DNA of 64,000 nucleotides from Shinella sp. XGS7. Its GTDB lineage: Bacteria; Pseudomonadota; Gammaproteobacteria; Burkholderiales; Burkholderiaceae_C. Numbering within the stretch: the stretch's first letter is position 1; every line of letters starts with the position of its first letter. The notes beneath the pieces are model-generated. The model had not been told where the DNA came from. It saw nothing but the letters and a program-made list of their open reading frames with translations, and did not search any database. Positions 27,842-37,455 of the stretch are shown piece after piece. Location: positions 2,679,001-2,743,000 of the forward strand of contig NZ_CP084758.1 in assembly GCF_020535565.1 (NCBI RefSeq), in the 5' to 3' direction. The position numbers and the translations under genes were made by a program.

Positions 27842-29049
27842 GAATTGATGTATTGGAACAGCGACATGCGCTGCACCATGGCATAGGTCTTCAGAGCTGC
27901 ATCGTAGCCCGATTGCTGGTTCTGAAACTCGGAAATGCCCTGCACCATATCGAGATCCTCTGCGGCAGATTGCTCACTCTGGTTGTAGAGCTTGAGGTCG
28001 GCCATGCGCGACTCGGTGCCATCCAGGTTGTTCATGCGCTCGCCGACCTGGCTGCGGGCGCTCTGCATATTGGCGATCACCGCGTCCATATCGCGCACCC
28101 GGCCGGAGTTGCTCTGGGCGATCTGCACACCGCTGCGCAGCGGTGTGCGCAGTTCGCTCACGGCGCGGTCCAGCACCTCGAAGACCTTGAGTCCAGGCGT
28201 GGAAGGGGCGATGGTGAACTGGTCACCGTCTTCGGCCGTGCCGGACAGGGTGACGGCCATGCCCTCGAACTCGATGGACTTGCCCGAGGCGAAGGGGGCC
28301 GTTGCCACCACGGCGCCGGTGCTGGTGTTGGTGACCGTGTAGGTCGCGCCCGCGCCGGTGCCGCTCACCTGCACCTGGTAGCTGTTGCCGGTGAGCAGGC
28401 TGGGGTTGATGACGCGCCCGGCGTCGATCCAGCTCTTGCCCGGCGCGCCGGTCAGGGCATTGGGCTGGGGCTCGGTCACGAAGGTGCCGTTGCCGCTGCG
28501 CGCCTGTTCCCAGACCGCCCGCCCGTCCACGGTGAGCGGGAAGTCGTCCACATTGCCGGTGGCGATCTGGCCGGGCACGCCGGTATAGCTCACACCGCCG
28601 GGCTGGTCCAGGAACGGGGGATCGGCCGAGCCCTGGCCCCCGAACAGAAAGCCGCCGCCGCCGTCCGGGCGGTTGGCGATGGCCAGCAGCTGGTTGCGCA
28701 GGCCGGCGATCTTGTCGGCCAGGCCCTTGCGTTCGGTGTCGGTGTAGCTGGCGTTGCCGGCCGCGACCATGGACTCGCGGATCTGCTGCATGATCTCGTT
28801 GGCGTCGCCCAGCGCGCTCTCGGTGAGCGTCATGCTGTTGCGGCTGGCTTCCAGGGCGCGCTGATTGGCGTCGATGCGGCCGATGGCCGAGAGCGAGCGC
28901 TCGGCGCGGGAGGCGCCGGTGGGGTCGTCGCTGGCCTGCTGGATGCGCTTGCCCGAGGTCAGGCGCTGCTGACTGTCCTGCATCTGCTGCTGCCTGCGCT
29001 GCAGCGTCGAGATGCTGGTGTCGAACATATTGGAGGTGGCGATACGCAT
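27838..29049 (-). CDS. flgL: Flagellar hook-filament junction protein FlgL (HAP3)
   Basis: Second junction protein between hook and flagellin filament, exported with the FlgN chaperone. It has 403 residues; the flagellin-like N-terminus MRIATSNMFDTSISTLQRRQ and the C-terminal helix ending YAMVQRMSLFQYINS form the D0/D1 coiled coil. It starts 8 bp after the flgK stop. The C-terminus overlaps the HDOD gene by 4 nt. The central domain (about 130-290) is Gly/Thr-rich and variable, as usual. Confidence 0.95.
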   Translation of the reverse strand: MRIATSNMFDTSISTLQRRQQQMQDSQQRLTSGKRIQQASDDPTGASRAERSLSAIGRIDANQRALEASRNSMTLTESALGDANEIMQQIRESMVAAGNASYTDTERKGLADKIAGLRNQLLAIANRPDGGGGFLFGGQGSADPPFLDQPGGVSYTGVPGQIATGNVDDFPLTVDGRAVWEQARSGNGTFVTEPQPNALTGAPGKSWIDAGRVINPSLLTGNSYQVQVSGTGAGATYTVTNTSTGAVVATAPFASGKSIEFEGMAVTLSGTAEDGDQFTIAPSTPGLKVFEVLDRAVSELRTPLRSGVQIAQSNSGRVRDMDAVIANMQSARSQVGERMNNLDGTESRMADLKLYNQSEQSAAEDLDMVQGISEFQNQQSGYDAALKTYAMVQRMSLFQYINS

Positions 29050-29057
29050 GATGGTGC

Positions 29058-31058
29058 TTACCTCTGTGCGAGCGCGAGCAGCTCGTCGAAGATTTTCTGG
29101 CCGGCCTGCAGCACCTTGGCCGCGGCCTGGTAGCCCTGCTGGAACTGCATCAGCCGGGCGGCTTCCTCGTCCAGGTTGACGCCGGCCTGGCCGGAGCGCA
29201 CCTGCTCGGCATCGCTGGCCACGCCGGCCGAGACGCCTGAGAGGTATTTCGAGCCCTGCACCCGGGAGCCGACATCGCTCATGGCGGCCGCGTAGGCGTC
29301 GGTGATGGTGGCGCCCTTGCTCAGGCTGCCATCGGCCTGCAGCACGCGGCCCACATAGCTTTCCTTCTGCAGGTTCAGGAAGGCCTTGGCATTGGAGTTG
29401 TTGGCCGCCGGGAACTTGGTGGGGTCGATATTGACGGTGTCGCCCGCGCGCGGCACGCCGTTCAGGCGCAGCTCGAAGCCCAGGTCGATGCCGGCCAGGG
29501 GCTCGTTGCCGATGGTGGAGCCGGACTTCCAGTTGCCATTGACCACGCTGCCGTCCGACATGGTGATGGAGTAGGCGATGCTGTTGTCCGCCGGGTTCAC
29601 CGCGCCGAACTGCACGCTCATGGGGACCTTGCTCAGGTCCAGGTTCTTGTTGACGGCGTAGAGCGAGTCCACCGTCATGGTGCCGGTGTTGGTGAGGGGG
29701 ACGGTGGCCGTGACGGGGGCCGCCGCCGCCAGACCGTTGGTGTTGTCCAGGACCCGGCGCATGCCGCCCGCGGCCATGGCCACCGGCTCCACCACAAAGC
29801 TGTCGCCCGGCTGCATGGGAGCGCCCGACTCGGTGATGCGCACGCCATAGCGCTTCTCGATGTCGGCCGGGGTCAGCACCTCGGGCTTGCCGTCAGGGCG
29901 TGCGGTCAGCTCGTACTGGCCGGGCGTGCCCGTGGGGTCGGCGCGCAGCAGGAAGCTGCTGGCCGGCACGCGGGTGGGATCGGTGATCTGGATATCCAGC
30001 GTGGTGGCGTAGGCGCCGGCCGCGTCGCGGGTGTTGGTGATGGCGGGCAGGGTGCGCGGGCTGCCCACGGCGAAGATGGGGGCGCCCGCACCGGGCGGGT
30101 TGGAGAGGTCCAGCCCCAGCGCCTGCTGGCTGTTGACCTTCATGGCCACGGCCATGGCCATCTGGCCCATGAGATTGCGGGCGTCCTGCAGGTCCTTGTT
30201 CTGATAGGCCAGCAGGGCGCTGATGGAGCCGCCGCTGAGCACGCTCTCGTCCAGCACCCGCGAGCCATTGGCCTCGGAGATGCTCAGCTGCACGCGATTG
30301 CTGTCGTAGGGGTCGGGCGTGGCGGAGAGGGTCTGGGCCTGATTGCCCAGCACCAGACGCTGGCCGCCCCCGATGAAAACGCCCACCGAACCGTCGGAGG
30401 CGGGCAGGGTGGTGACCTGCACATACTGGCTCAGGCGCGAGATCAGCTGGTCGCGCTGGTCCAGCAGGTCATTGGGCGAGTGGCCGGTGCCGATGGCGCG
30501 GGCCACCTGGTCGTTGGCCGCGGCGATCTGCTGGGAGAGCTGGTTGACTACGTCGATATCGGCCTTCAGATCGCTCACCACACCGGACTGCAGATCGGCC
30601 AGCTGGGCCCCGGCATTGGAAAAGCGTGCCGCCAGCTCCTGGGCACGGCCCAGGGCGACCTGGCGAGCCGAGGGGTCGGCCGGGCGGCTGGTGACGTCCA
30701 CCATGGCGTTGAAGAACTGGTTGGCGGCCTGGCCCAGGCCGTCCGCGCCGGTGGGGAAGACCTTCTCCAGCTGCTGCAGCAGGGAGTAGCGGGTGGAGTC
30801 CATGAAGGCCAGGGACTTGGAGCTGGCCGCTTCCTTGGTCAGGAACTCGTTGTGCGCCCGGGTCACGGTCTGCACATTGACGCCCTTGCCGAAGTAGCCC
30901 GCCCCGGTGAACTGGCCTTCCGGCGTGGTCAGGTTGACCAGCTGGCGCGAGTAGCCCGGGGTGTTGGCGTTGGCAATGTTCTGGCCAATGGTCTGCAGGG
31001 CCGCCTGGTTGGCGAACATGGCCTTCATGCCCAGCGATAGCAGTGCCGAGGTTCCCAT
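29058..31058 (-). CDS. flgK: Flagellar hook-associated protein FlgK (HAP1)
   Basis: First hook-filament junction protein. The 666 residues are longer than the about 550 of E. coli because of a larger central region (about 300-560). The conserved N-terminus is MGTSALLSLGMKAMFANQAAL with the rod/hook signature NIANANTPGYSRQ. The C-terminus has GVNLDEEAARLMQFQQGYQA. The ATG at 31058 has a GGAGG site (AGGAGGAAGGACGC). It is in the middle of the minus-strand flg operon, 34 bp after flgJ. Confidence 0.96.
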   Translation of the reverse strand: MGTSALLSLGMKAMFANQAALQTIGQNIANANTPGYSRQLVNLTTPEGQFTGAGYFGKGVNVQTVTRAHNEFLTKEAASSKSLAFMDSTRYSLLQQLEKVFPTGADGLGQAANQFFNAMVDVTSRPADPSARQVALGRAQELAARFSNAGAQLADLQSGVVSDLKADIDVVNQLSQQIAAANDQVARAIGTGHSPNDLLDQRDQLISRLSQYVQVTTLPASDGSVGVFIGGGQRLVLGNQAQTLSATPDPYDSNRVQLSISEANGSRVLDESVLSGGSISALLAYQNKDLQDARNLMGQMAMAVAMKVNSQQALGLDLSNPPGAGAPIFAVGSPRTLPAITNTRDAAGAYATTLDIQITDPTRVPASSFLLRADPTGTPGQYELTARPDGKPEVLTPADIEKRYGVRITESGAPMQPGDSFVVEPVAMAAGGMRRVLDNTNGLAAAAPVTATVPLTNTGTMTVDSLYAVNKNLDLSKVPMSVQFGAVNPADNSIAYSITMSDGSVVNGNWKSGSTIGNEPLAGIDLGFELRLNGVPRAGDTVNIDPTKFPAANNSNAKAFLNLQKESYVGRVLQADGSLSKGATITDAYAAAMSDVGSRVQGSKYLSGVSAGVASDAEQVRSGQAGVNLDEEAARLMQFQQGYQAAAKVLQAGQKIFDELLALAQR

Positions 31059-31092
31059 GCTGCGTCCTTCCTCCTGGTGGGTTCAGTCGGCC

Positions 31093-31959
31093 TCAGGCCA
31101 GGGCGCGCTGCACGCGCACCGTGGTGTTGATGACCTTGGCCAGCTTGCTGGCGTATTCGGGATCGGTGGCGTAGCCGGCCTTCTGCAGGCCTTGCGCAAA
31201 GGTCTCGGCGCCGCCGCCGGCCTGGGCCTTGGCCACCACATCGCGGTAGCGATCGTTGCTGCCGATCAGGCGCGCGTAGTCCTTGAAGGCATCGGCATAG
31301 CTGTCGTAGGCGCGGAACTTGGCCACCACCTTCTGCGGCTTACCGTCCACATACTCCGTGGTGGTGACCTCGGCCACCTTGCCGGTCCAGTTGGGCGTGG
31401 CCTTGATGCCGAAGATATTGTGCGAGGGCGTGCCGTCCTTGGCCGTGATCTCGCGCCGGCCCCAGCCCGACTCATGGGCGGCCTGGGCGATCATGAAGCT
31501 GGCCGGGATGCCGGTCTGGGCCTGGGCGGCGCGGGCCGCGTCGTCGTGCTTCTGGATGAAGCTCTGCACATGTGGGGCCACGTTCTTCTTGGCCAGGGCG
31601 GGCAGGGGCTGCAGGGTCTTGGCGGCGTCGGCCGTGCTCTTGTCGCTCACACCCATCTGGCGCTGCAGCTGGCGGGCGATGGCCTCGGACAGGCCGCCGG
31701 GCAGGCCGGTCATCTTGCCGGCGAACTGGGTGTCCAGCATCTCGGTGCCCAGCTGGGTGGCCGAGTTCTCCAGCATGCCCGAAGACAGGGTGGAGGCGCG
31801 CATGCTCTTCATCACCTCCTGCATGAAGAGGGACTCGAACTGGCGGGCCGTTTCCTTGATGCTGGATTTGGGGTCGCGGGCAGCGGCTGCGCGCAGCGCT
31901 TCGATGGAGCGGGTGTCGGTGCCGGTGGGGGCACTCAGGGTGTTGCGCAGGCTGCTCAT
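31093..31959 (-). CDS. flgJ: Peptidoglycan hydrolase and rod-cap protein FlgJ
   Basis: Rod assembly cap and muramidase that opens peptidoglycan for the rod. 288 residues from the ATG at 31959 (MSSLRNTLSAPTG). A much longer open frame runs upstream through flgI and is not real. The N-terminal rod-binding domain (about 30-95) contains FESLFMQEVMKSMR. The C-terminal glucosaminidase domain (about 130-288) has the catalytic Glu163 in AQAAHESGWG and ends YASKLAKVINTT. The start overlaps the flgI stop by 1 nt (TGATG). Confidence 0.95.
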   Translation of the reverse strand: MSSLRNTLSAPTGTDTRSIEALRAAAARDPKSSIKETARQFESLFMQEVMKSMRASTLSSGMLENSATQLGTEMLDTQFAGKMTGLPGGLSEAIARQLQRQMGVSDKSTADAAKTLQPLPALAKKNVAPHVQSFIQKHDDAARAAQAQTGIPASFMIAQAAHESGWGRREITAKDGTPSHNIFGIKATPNWTGKVAEVTTTEYVDGKPQKVVAKFRAYDSYADAFKDYARLIGSNDRYRDVVAKAQAGGGAETFAQGLQKAGYATDPEYASKLAKVINTTVRVQRALA

Positions 31960-33104
31960 CAGATCACCTCCAGCTCGGCCATGATGGCGCCGGCACTCTT
32001 CATGGCCTGCAGGATGGCCAGCAGATCCTGCGGGGTGGCGCCCATGGCATTGAGGGCCTTGACCACATCGGCCAGCTTGGTGCCGGCCGGCATATTGATC
32101 AAGGCACCGGGCTCCTGCTTGACGGAGATATCGCTCTTTTCCGCCACCACGGTCTGACCGCCCGAGAGCGCATTGGGCTGGCTGATGACGGGGTTGGTGC
32201 TGATGGTGACCGAGAGATTGCCATGCGCCACGGCGCAGGGCGCCAGGGTCACGGCCTGGTTCATCACCACCGAGCCGGTGCGGGCATTGATGACCACGCG
32301 GGCGGCCGGCACGGCCAGCTCCAGCGGCAGGTTCTCCATATCGGCCAGGAAGCTGACCCGATCGTCCGGGTTGCTGGGCGCACGCACCCGCACCACGCGG
32401 CCATCCAGGGCCTGGGCGGTGCCGGGGCCCTTGGCGCGGTTGATGGCGGCGGCCACGGCGCGGGCGGTGTTGAAGTCGGCGGCGTTGAGGTCGAGCTGGA
32501 TGCTGTCGCCCATCTGCAGGGCGGTGGGCACGCTGCGCTCCACCATGGCGCCGCCGGGGATGCGGCCGGCGCTCAGGTGGTTGATCTGCACCTTGGAGCC
32601 GCCGGCCGAGGCCCCGGCCCCGCCCACGACCAGATTGCCCTGGGCGATGGCGTAGACCTGGCCGTCGGCGCCGCGCAGCGGGGTGGCGATCAGGGTGCCG
32701 CCGCGCAGGCTCTTGGAATTGCCCATGGAGGACACGACCACGTCCAGGGGCTGACCGGGCTGGGCAAAGGCGGGCAGCTGGGTGGTGACCATGACCGCGG
32801 CGATATTGCGCGGCTGCATGGTGACGCCCGGTGGCAGGACCACGCCAAATTGCTGCAGCATGGCGGCCAGGCTCTGGCCGGTGAAGGGGGCCTGGGTGGT
32901 CTGGTCGCCGGTGCCGTCGAGGCCGACCACCAGGCCGTAGCCGGTGAGGGGGTTGGAGCGCACGCCGGCGACGGCGGCAACTTCCTTGATACGGGTGGCC
33001 TGGGCCGGCAGGGCGGCCAGCGCGAGGCACAGGGCCAGCCCGCTCAATGCCGCAGTGGCAAGCCCGGACAGCGGCTTTGGCAGGAGGGGGATTCGGGTGG
33101 GCAT
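31959..33104 (-). CDS. flgI: Flagellar P-ring protein FlgI
   Basis: Periplasmic P-ring subunit around the rod. 381 residues from the ATG at 33104, with a Sec signal peptide (basic MPTRIPLLPK start, hydrophobic core LSGLALCLALAALPAQA). The mature start TRIKEVAAVAGVRSNPLTGYG and VVGLDGTGD are typical. A TTG at 33131 would add 9 residues ahead of the signal peptide, so I prefer the ATG; neither has a strong ribosome site. A perfect 8-bp inverted repeat occupies the leader. 43 bp after flgH. Confidence 0.95.
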   Translation of the reverse strand: MPTRIPLLPKPLSGLATAALSGLALCLALAALPAQATRIKEVAAVAGVRSNPLTGYGLVVGLDGTGDQTTQAPFTGQSLAAMLQQFGVVLPPGVTMQPRNIAAVMVTTQLPAFAQPGQPLDVVVSSMGNSKSLRGGTLIATPLRGADGQVYAIAQGNLVVGGAGASAGGSKVQINHLSAGRIPGGAMVERSVPTALQMGDSIQLDLNAADFNTARAVAAAINRAKGPGTAQALDGRVVRVRAPSNPDDRVSFLADMENLPLELAVPAARVVINARTGSVVMNQAVTLAPCAVAHGNLSVTISTNPVISQPNALSGGQTVVAEKSDISVKQEPGALINMPAGTKLADVVKALNAMGATPQDLLAILQAMKSAGAIMAELEVI

Positions 33105-33107
33105 GGC

Positions 33108-33133
33108 GGTTGCACGGTAGGTCTCGTGCAACC
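33108..33133. repeat. Perfect inverted repeat in the flgH-flgI gap
   Basis: GGTTGCAC (33108-33115), a 10-nt spacer, then GTGCAACC (33126-33133). It ends 4 bp upstream of the flgI start codon on the transcribed strand, so in mRNA it would fold next to the translation start. Confidence 0.6.
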
Positions 33134-33147
33134 GATTCTGGGCAAAC

Positions 33148-33828
33148 TTAAGTGGGCGAAAGACTCAAAAAGAAGCGGGACAACCAGCCTATTTGATGGG
33201 CTTGTTCCTGCGGGCCGCGGCCGCGCTGCTCCACCCGCACATTGGCGATCTGGGCGGAAGAGACGGTATTGCCCTGCTGGATGGCGCGCGGGTCCACCTG
33301 GCCGGAGAAGCGCAGCACATCCACATTGCTGTTCACGCCGATCTGCTTCTCGCCGGTGAGCATCAGGTGGCCGTTGGGCAGCACCGCGGTCACGACGGCG
33401 GTGATGGTGCCGTTGAACTCGTTGGTGTTCTGGTTGCTGCCCTTGCCGGCATTGGCCGAGGTGGAACTGGCACCCACGCTGGCGCGGCCGAAGGAATTGG
33501 GCGCGATGCCGGGCAGGGCGGTGATGCTGCCGCTCAGGCTGCCCTTGCGGTCCAGCGCACTGCTGGAGCTCTGGGTGGCGCTGATGCGCTCGACGATCTG
33601 GATGGTCACCGTGTCGCCCACCATGCGGGCGCGGTGGTCTTCGAACAGCGGCCGGTAGCTGACCTGCTGGTAGATGGCGCCGTTGACGGGGCCGGCATTG
33701 GGCTGCAGGGGGAGCTGCACCACCGGGGTGGTTTCCAGGTCCACGCGCGGCGTGGGCGGCACCACCGTGGCGCAGCCGCCCAGGGCGGCGGCCAGGGTCA
33801 GCAGGATCAGGCTAGGGCGGCGGCTCAT
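33148..33828 (-). CDS. flgH: Flagellar L-ring lipoprotein FlgH
   Basis: Outer-membrane L-ring subunit. 226 residues from the ATG at 33828, preceded by AGGAG. A TTG at 33843 would overlap flgG and is less likely. The lipobox LGGC puts the lipidated Cys at residue 19. The conserved core includes YRPLFEDHRARMVGDTVTI and LDRKGSLSG, and the C-terminal NVRVEQRGRG region is present. It begins 12 bp after the flgG stop and is followed by flgI. Confidence 0.95.
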   Translation of the reverse strand: MSRRPSLILLTLAAALGGCATVVPPTPRVDLETTPVVQLPLQPNAGPVNGAIYQQVSYRPLFEDHRARMVGDTVTIQIVERISATQSSSSALDRKGSLSGSITALPGIAPNSFGRASVGASSTSANAGKGSNQNTNEFNGTITAVVTAVLPNGHLMLTGEKQIGVNSNVDVLRFSGQVDPRAIQQGNTVSSAQIANVRVEQRGRGPQEQAHQIGWLSRFFLSLSPT

Positions 33829-33839
33829 GGCGGGGCTCC

Positions 33840-34622
33840 TCAAATCTGGGCGAGCTTTTGCAGCATCTGGTCCGAGGTCTGCACGGCCTTGGAGTTGAGC
33901 TCGTAGGCGCGCTGGGTCTGGATCATCTGCACCAGCTCCTCCACCACATTGACGTTGGAGGTTTCGACAAAGCCCTGCTGCAGGGCACCCATGCCGTTGG
34001 CATTGGGGGCGCCGGCGTTGGGGGCGCCGGAGGAGGCCGTCTCGGTGAACAGGTTCTGGCCGCGCGGCTCCAGGCCGGCCGGATTGATGAAGTTGGCCAG
34101 CTGGATCTGCCCGAGGTTCTGCGGCTGGGCATTGCCGGGCACGGTGACGGTGACCGTGCCGTCGGCGCCCACCGTCAGGCTCTGGGCATTGGCCGGCACG
34201 GTGATGCCGGGCAGCAGGGTGTAGCCGTTGTTGGTGACGATCTGGCCGTTGGCGTCCAGCTGGAAGCTGCCGTCGCGGGTGTAGGCCGTGGTGCCGTCGG
34301 GCTGCTGGATCTGGAAGAAGCCATTGCCCTTGATCGCCAGGTCCAGATTGTTGGTGGTCTGCTGCAGATTGCCCTGGCTGAAGATGCGCGAGGTGGCCAC
34401 GGCGCGCACGCCCAGGCCCACCTGCAGGCCGGTGGGCAGCTGGGTCTGCTCGGTGGTGTTGGCGCCGGTCTGGCGCAGGTTCTGGTAGATCAGATCCTCG
34501 AACACCGCGTGCGAGCGCTTGTAGCCATTGGTGGCCACGTTGGAGAGGTTGTGGGAGATGGTGTCCAGCTGGGTCTGCTGGGCTTCCATGCCGGTCTTGG
34601 CAATCCAGAGCGAGCGAATCAT
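33840..34622 (-). CDS. flgG: Flagellar distal rod protein FlgG
   Basis: Builds the distal rod. It is 260 residues, exactly the family length. The N-terminal [20 protein letters not shown] and rod signature [18 protein letters not shown] are clear, as is the C-terminal [25 protein letters not shown] coiled-coil (about 225-250). It lies 11 bp after flgF. No oddities. Confidence 0.97.
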   Translation of the reverse strand: MIRSLWIAKTGMEAQQTQLDTISHNLSNVATNGYKRSHAVFEDLIYQNLRQTGANTTEQTQLPTGLQVGLGVRAVATSRIFSQGNLQQTTNNLDLAIKGNGFFQIQQPDGTTAYTRDGSFQLDANGQIVTNNGYTLLPGITVPANAQSLTVGADGTVTVTVPGNAQPQNLGQIQLANFINPAGLEPRGQNLFTETASSGAPNAGAPNANGMGALQQGFVETSNVNVVEELVQMIQTQRAYELNSKAVQTSDQMLQKLAQI

Positions 34623-34633
34623 GGCGGCAATCC

Positions 34634-35359
34634 TTAGGTGGTGCCCAGCAGCTTGGCGGACTGCTGGCCCTGGGTCTGAGCGATCTGCAGCAGCTTCATC
34701 TGCTGTTCGAACTGGCGGGCGGCAGCGATCATGCTGACCATGGTCTCCACGGCGCTGACATTGCTGCCTTCCAGCGCCCCGTCCTGCAGCCGGGCGGCGG
34801 GATCGGCCGGCAGGTCACCATCGGCGGCACGGAACAGGCCGTCCTCGCCGCGGGTCATCTTGGCCTCGGGCGTGACCAGCTTGAGCCGGCCGACGTTGAC
34901 CGGATTGCCGGTGGGCAGCTTGGCGGTGAGGGTGCCGTCGCTGCCGATCTGCAGCGTGCTGTCGGGCGGCACATTGATGGGGCCGCCATCGCCCAGCACC
35001 TGCAGGCCGTTGCGCAGCACCAGCAGGCCCTCGGCATTCACGTCCAGGGCGCCGGCGCGGGTGTAGGCCTCGGTGCCGTCCAGCCCCTGCACGGCGAGCC
35101 AGGCATTGCCCTGCATGGCCACGTCCAGATTGCGGCCGGTGGCGTTGATCACGCCGGGGGCGTCGTTGTAGCCGATGGTGGTTTCCAGGGCGTAGGCGCG
35201 GGTGGTGGCGCCGTCGCCGCGCACCGGCACGGCCCGGAAGGCCTGCAGCTCGGCGCGGAAGCCATTGGTGGAGACATTGGCCAGGTTGTGGGACAGCACG
35301 TCCTGGCGCTGCATGGCCGCCTTCGCGCCGGCCATGGACAGGTAGATCATGCGGTCCAT
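34634..35359 (-). CDS. flgF: Flagellar proximal rod protein FlgF
   Basis: Proximal rod subunit, 241 residues. It begins [20 protein letters not shown] and continues with the rod motif [17 protein letters not shown]. The C-terminus has [20 protein letters not shown]. The ATG follows GGAGG (35364-35368 on the minus strand). The gene comes 28 bp after flgE and 11 bp before flgG. Confidence 0.96.
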   Translation of the reverse strand: MDRMIYLSMAGAKAAMQRQDVLSHNLANVSTNGFRAELQAFRAVPVRGDGATTRAYALETTIGYNDAPGVINATGRNLDVAMQGNAWLAVQGLDGTEAYTRAGALDVNAEGLLVLRNGLQVLGDGGPINVPPDSTLQIGSDGTLTAKLPTGNPVNVGRLKLVTPEAKMTRGEDGLFRAADGDLPADPAARLQDGALEGSNVSAVETMVSMIAAARQFEQQMKLLQIAQTQGQQSAKLLGTT

Positions 35360-35387
35360 CTGGAGCCTCCGTCAGTCGCGGCCTGCG

Positions 35388-36743
35388 TCAGCGCAGGTTC
35401 ACCAGGGTCTGCAGCACCTGGTCCTGGGTCTTGATGGTCTGGGCATTGGCCTGGTAGACGCGCTGGGCGGTCACCATATTCACCAGCTCGGCGGTCAGGT
35501 CGATGTTCGACTCTTCCAGGGCGCCGGCCTGCAGCTTGCCCATATTACCGTCGGTGGGCGTGCCCACCACCGGGTCGCCCGAGGTGAAGGTGCGGGCCCA
35601 GACATTGCCACCCAGGGGCTGCAGGCCCTGCGGGTTGCGGAAGGTGGCCAGCTCCACCTGGCCGGCGGGCTTGGACTCGCCGTTGGAGTAGCGGGCGGTG
35701 ACGATGCCGTTGGACTCCACCACGATGCCGCTGAGCTGGCCGGGGGCGTAGCCGTCCTGGCTGAGGTCGGTCACGGCGAAGGTGGAGCCGTTCTCGGTGG
35801 CGCCCAGGATGTCGAAGGCGATGCCAGGGGTGGTGGTGACGGTCTGGTCGATGGGAATGCCCAGGGTGGGCGCGCCCGCCGCATTCACGCCCGGGGGCAC
35901 CTGCAGGTTCAGCTTGGTGCTGGGCGAGACCGGCTTGCCGCCCTGGGGCAGGAAGGTCATCTGCGTGTAGGGCGTGGTGGGGTTGTTGTTGGCGTCCAGC
36001 GCGATGGGGTTGCCAGCGGCGTCGACCTTGACCGGGGTGCCGTTGGCCGTGGCATAGACGTTGTAGACCGTGTTGCCGGCGGCGTCGCGGGTGGCGGCGC
36101 GCTGGAAGTACAGGGTCAGGGCCACGGGCTGGCCCTTGGCGTCAAACACCGTCATCGAGGTGGCGTTGTTGTAGGTCGCCGGGTTGTTGAGCGTGATGCC
36201 GGTGATCTCGGTGCCCGCGGCGTCCTTGGGGGCGGTGGGCTTGGCGCGGGAGTCCAGATTGAACTCCATCTTGATATTGGCGCTGACCTTGGGGTCGATG
36301 CCCTTGGTGGGCAGTTGCAGGGGCTGGGCCAGACCGGGCTGGATCACGCCCGTGCCGTCGGCCGGGTAGCCCAGCAGCTGCAGGCCGTCGTTGTTGACGA
36401 TGTAGCCGGTGCGGTCCACCTTGAACTGGCCGTTGCGCGTGTACATGGTGGGGCTCTTGCCGTCGCTGAGCTGGAAGAAGCCCGCGCCGTTGATGGCCAT
36501 GTCCATGGGGTTCTCGGTGGTGGTGATATTGCCCTGCGTGAACTGCTGGGCCACCGCCTGCAGGGTGGTGCCAATGCCCACATTGTTGGTGCCGGCGCCG
36601 TTCAGGGCCGTGGCATACATATCGGCAAACTCGGCGCGCGAGGCCTTGACGCCGAAGGTGTTGGCGTTGGCCACGTTGTTGCCGATGACTTCCAGGTTCT
36701 TGCTGGAGGCATTGAGACCGGAGAGACCTTGTTGGAAGCTCAT
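35388..36743 (-). CDS. flgE: Flagellar hook protein FlgE
   Basis: Structural protein of the hook. 451 residues, somewhat longer than the E. coli 402 because of insertions in the central domain (about 150-330). The N-terminal MSFQQGLSGLNASSKNLEV and VIGNNVANANTFGVKASRAEF motifs and the C-terminal SNIDLTAELVNMVTAQRVYQ are intact. It follows flgD by 31 bp, as its assembly needs the FlgD cap. Confidence 0.97.
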   Translation of the reverse strand: MSFQQGLSGLNASSKNLEVIGNNVANANTFGVKASRAEFADMYATALNGAGTNNVGIGTTLQAVAQQFTQGNITTTENPMDMAINGAGFFQLSDGKSPTMYTRNGQFKVDRTGYIVNNDGLQLLGYPADGTGVIQPGLAQPLQLPTKGIDPKVSANIKMEFNLDSRAKPTAPKDAAGTEITGITLNNPATYNNATSMTVFDAKGQPVALTLYFQRAATRDAAGNTVYNVYATANGTPVKVDAAGNPIALDANNNPTTPYTQMTFLPQGGKPVSPSTKLNLQVPPGVNAAGAPTLGIPIDQTVTTTPGIAFDILGATENGSTFAVTDLSQDGYAPGQLSGIVVESNGIVTARYSNGESKPAGQVELATFRNPQGLQPLGGNVWARTFTSGDPVVGTPTDGNMGKLQAGALEESNIDLTAELVNMVTAQRVYQANAQTIKTQDQVLQTLVNLR

Positions 36744-36774
36744 GGTGATTCCTTGAACGGGAAAGGGGCGGGCC

Positions 36775-37428
36775 TCAGTCGATCAGCTTGACGGCGCTGT
36801 AGTCGACCATGCCCATGCCGGCCAGCTTGACCTGGAAGCGTGCGCCGTTGGTGTTGATGGCCACCACCTTGTCGGTGGCGTAGGCGGTGGTGGCCACGTC
36901 CTTGCCGGAGCGGGTGGCGACCACGCGGAACTTGAGGTTGTCGTAGCCCACGGCCTTGTCGGCCGGCCACTCGAACTTCTGCAGGCCGGCGCTCTGGGCG
37001 CCGAGCTCCTTGGTGTCGATCACGGAGCCGGAGGGGCTGAGCACCTCCAGGCGCACCCGGTCGGCGGCGCCGGCCAGGTCGTAGGCGCCCTTGCCCGTCT
37101 TGGTGCCGTTGACGTCGCTGAGCACCAGGTTGTTGCCGGCCAGGGTCACATCGCGGCCCACCAGGGCCACGCTTTGCAGGGCCTGCATCTGGGTGAACTG
37201 CGAGCCGAGGGACTCGATGCTCTTGCTCAGGGTGCTGATGCCCGAGACGGTCTGGATCTGGGCCATCTGGCTGGTGACCTGGGCGTTGTCCAGTGGGTTC
37301 ATCGGGTCCTGGTTCTGCATCTGCGCGACCAGCAGCTTGAGAAAACGGTCCTGGGTGTCCACCGCGTTCTTGCTGACGGCCGTGCCCTTGCCATTGCTCA
37401 GGGTCTGGTTGAGGCTGGTGACGTCCAT
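36775..37428 (-). CDS. flgD: Flagellar hook-capping protein FlgD
   Basis: Transient cap that directs hook assembly. 217 residues. The N-terminal region carries the conserved FLKLLVAQMQNQDPMNPLDN (about 29-48). The C-terminal half has a FlgD Ig-like domain (about 110-190; LSPSGSVIDTKELG, FEWPADKAVGYDNL). It is 27 bp after flgC and 31 bp before flgE, in the usual order. Confidence 0.95.
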   Translation of the reverse strand: MDVTSLNQTLSNGKGTAVSKNAVDTQDRFLKLLVAQMQNQDPMNPLDNAQVTSQMAQIQTVSGISTLSKSIESLGSQFTQMQALQSVALVGRDVTLAGNNLVLSDVNGTKTGKGAYDLAGAADRVRLEVLSPSGSVIDTKELGAQSAGLQKFEWPADKAVGYDNLKFRVVATRSGKDVATTAYATDKVVAINTNGARFQVKLAGMGMVDYSAVKLID

Positions 37429-37455
37429 GCTTGTGACTCCGCTTCAGCTGTCCGC

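Noticed and set aside
31093-33030. A 645-codon minus-strand open frame spanning flgI and flgJ, which could look like a fusion
   Set aside because: Only the last 288 codons match FlgJ. The upstream part is an alternative frame of flgI with Arg/Gly/Ala-rich composition and no family match.
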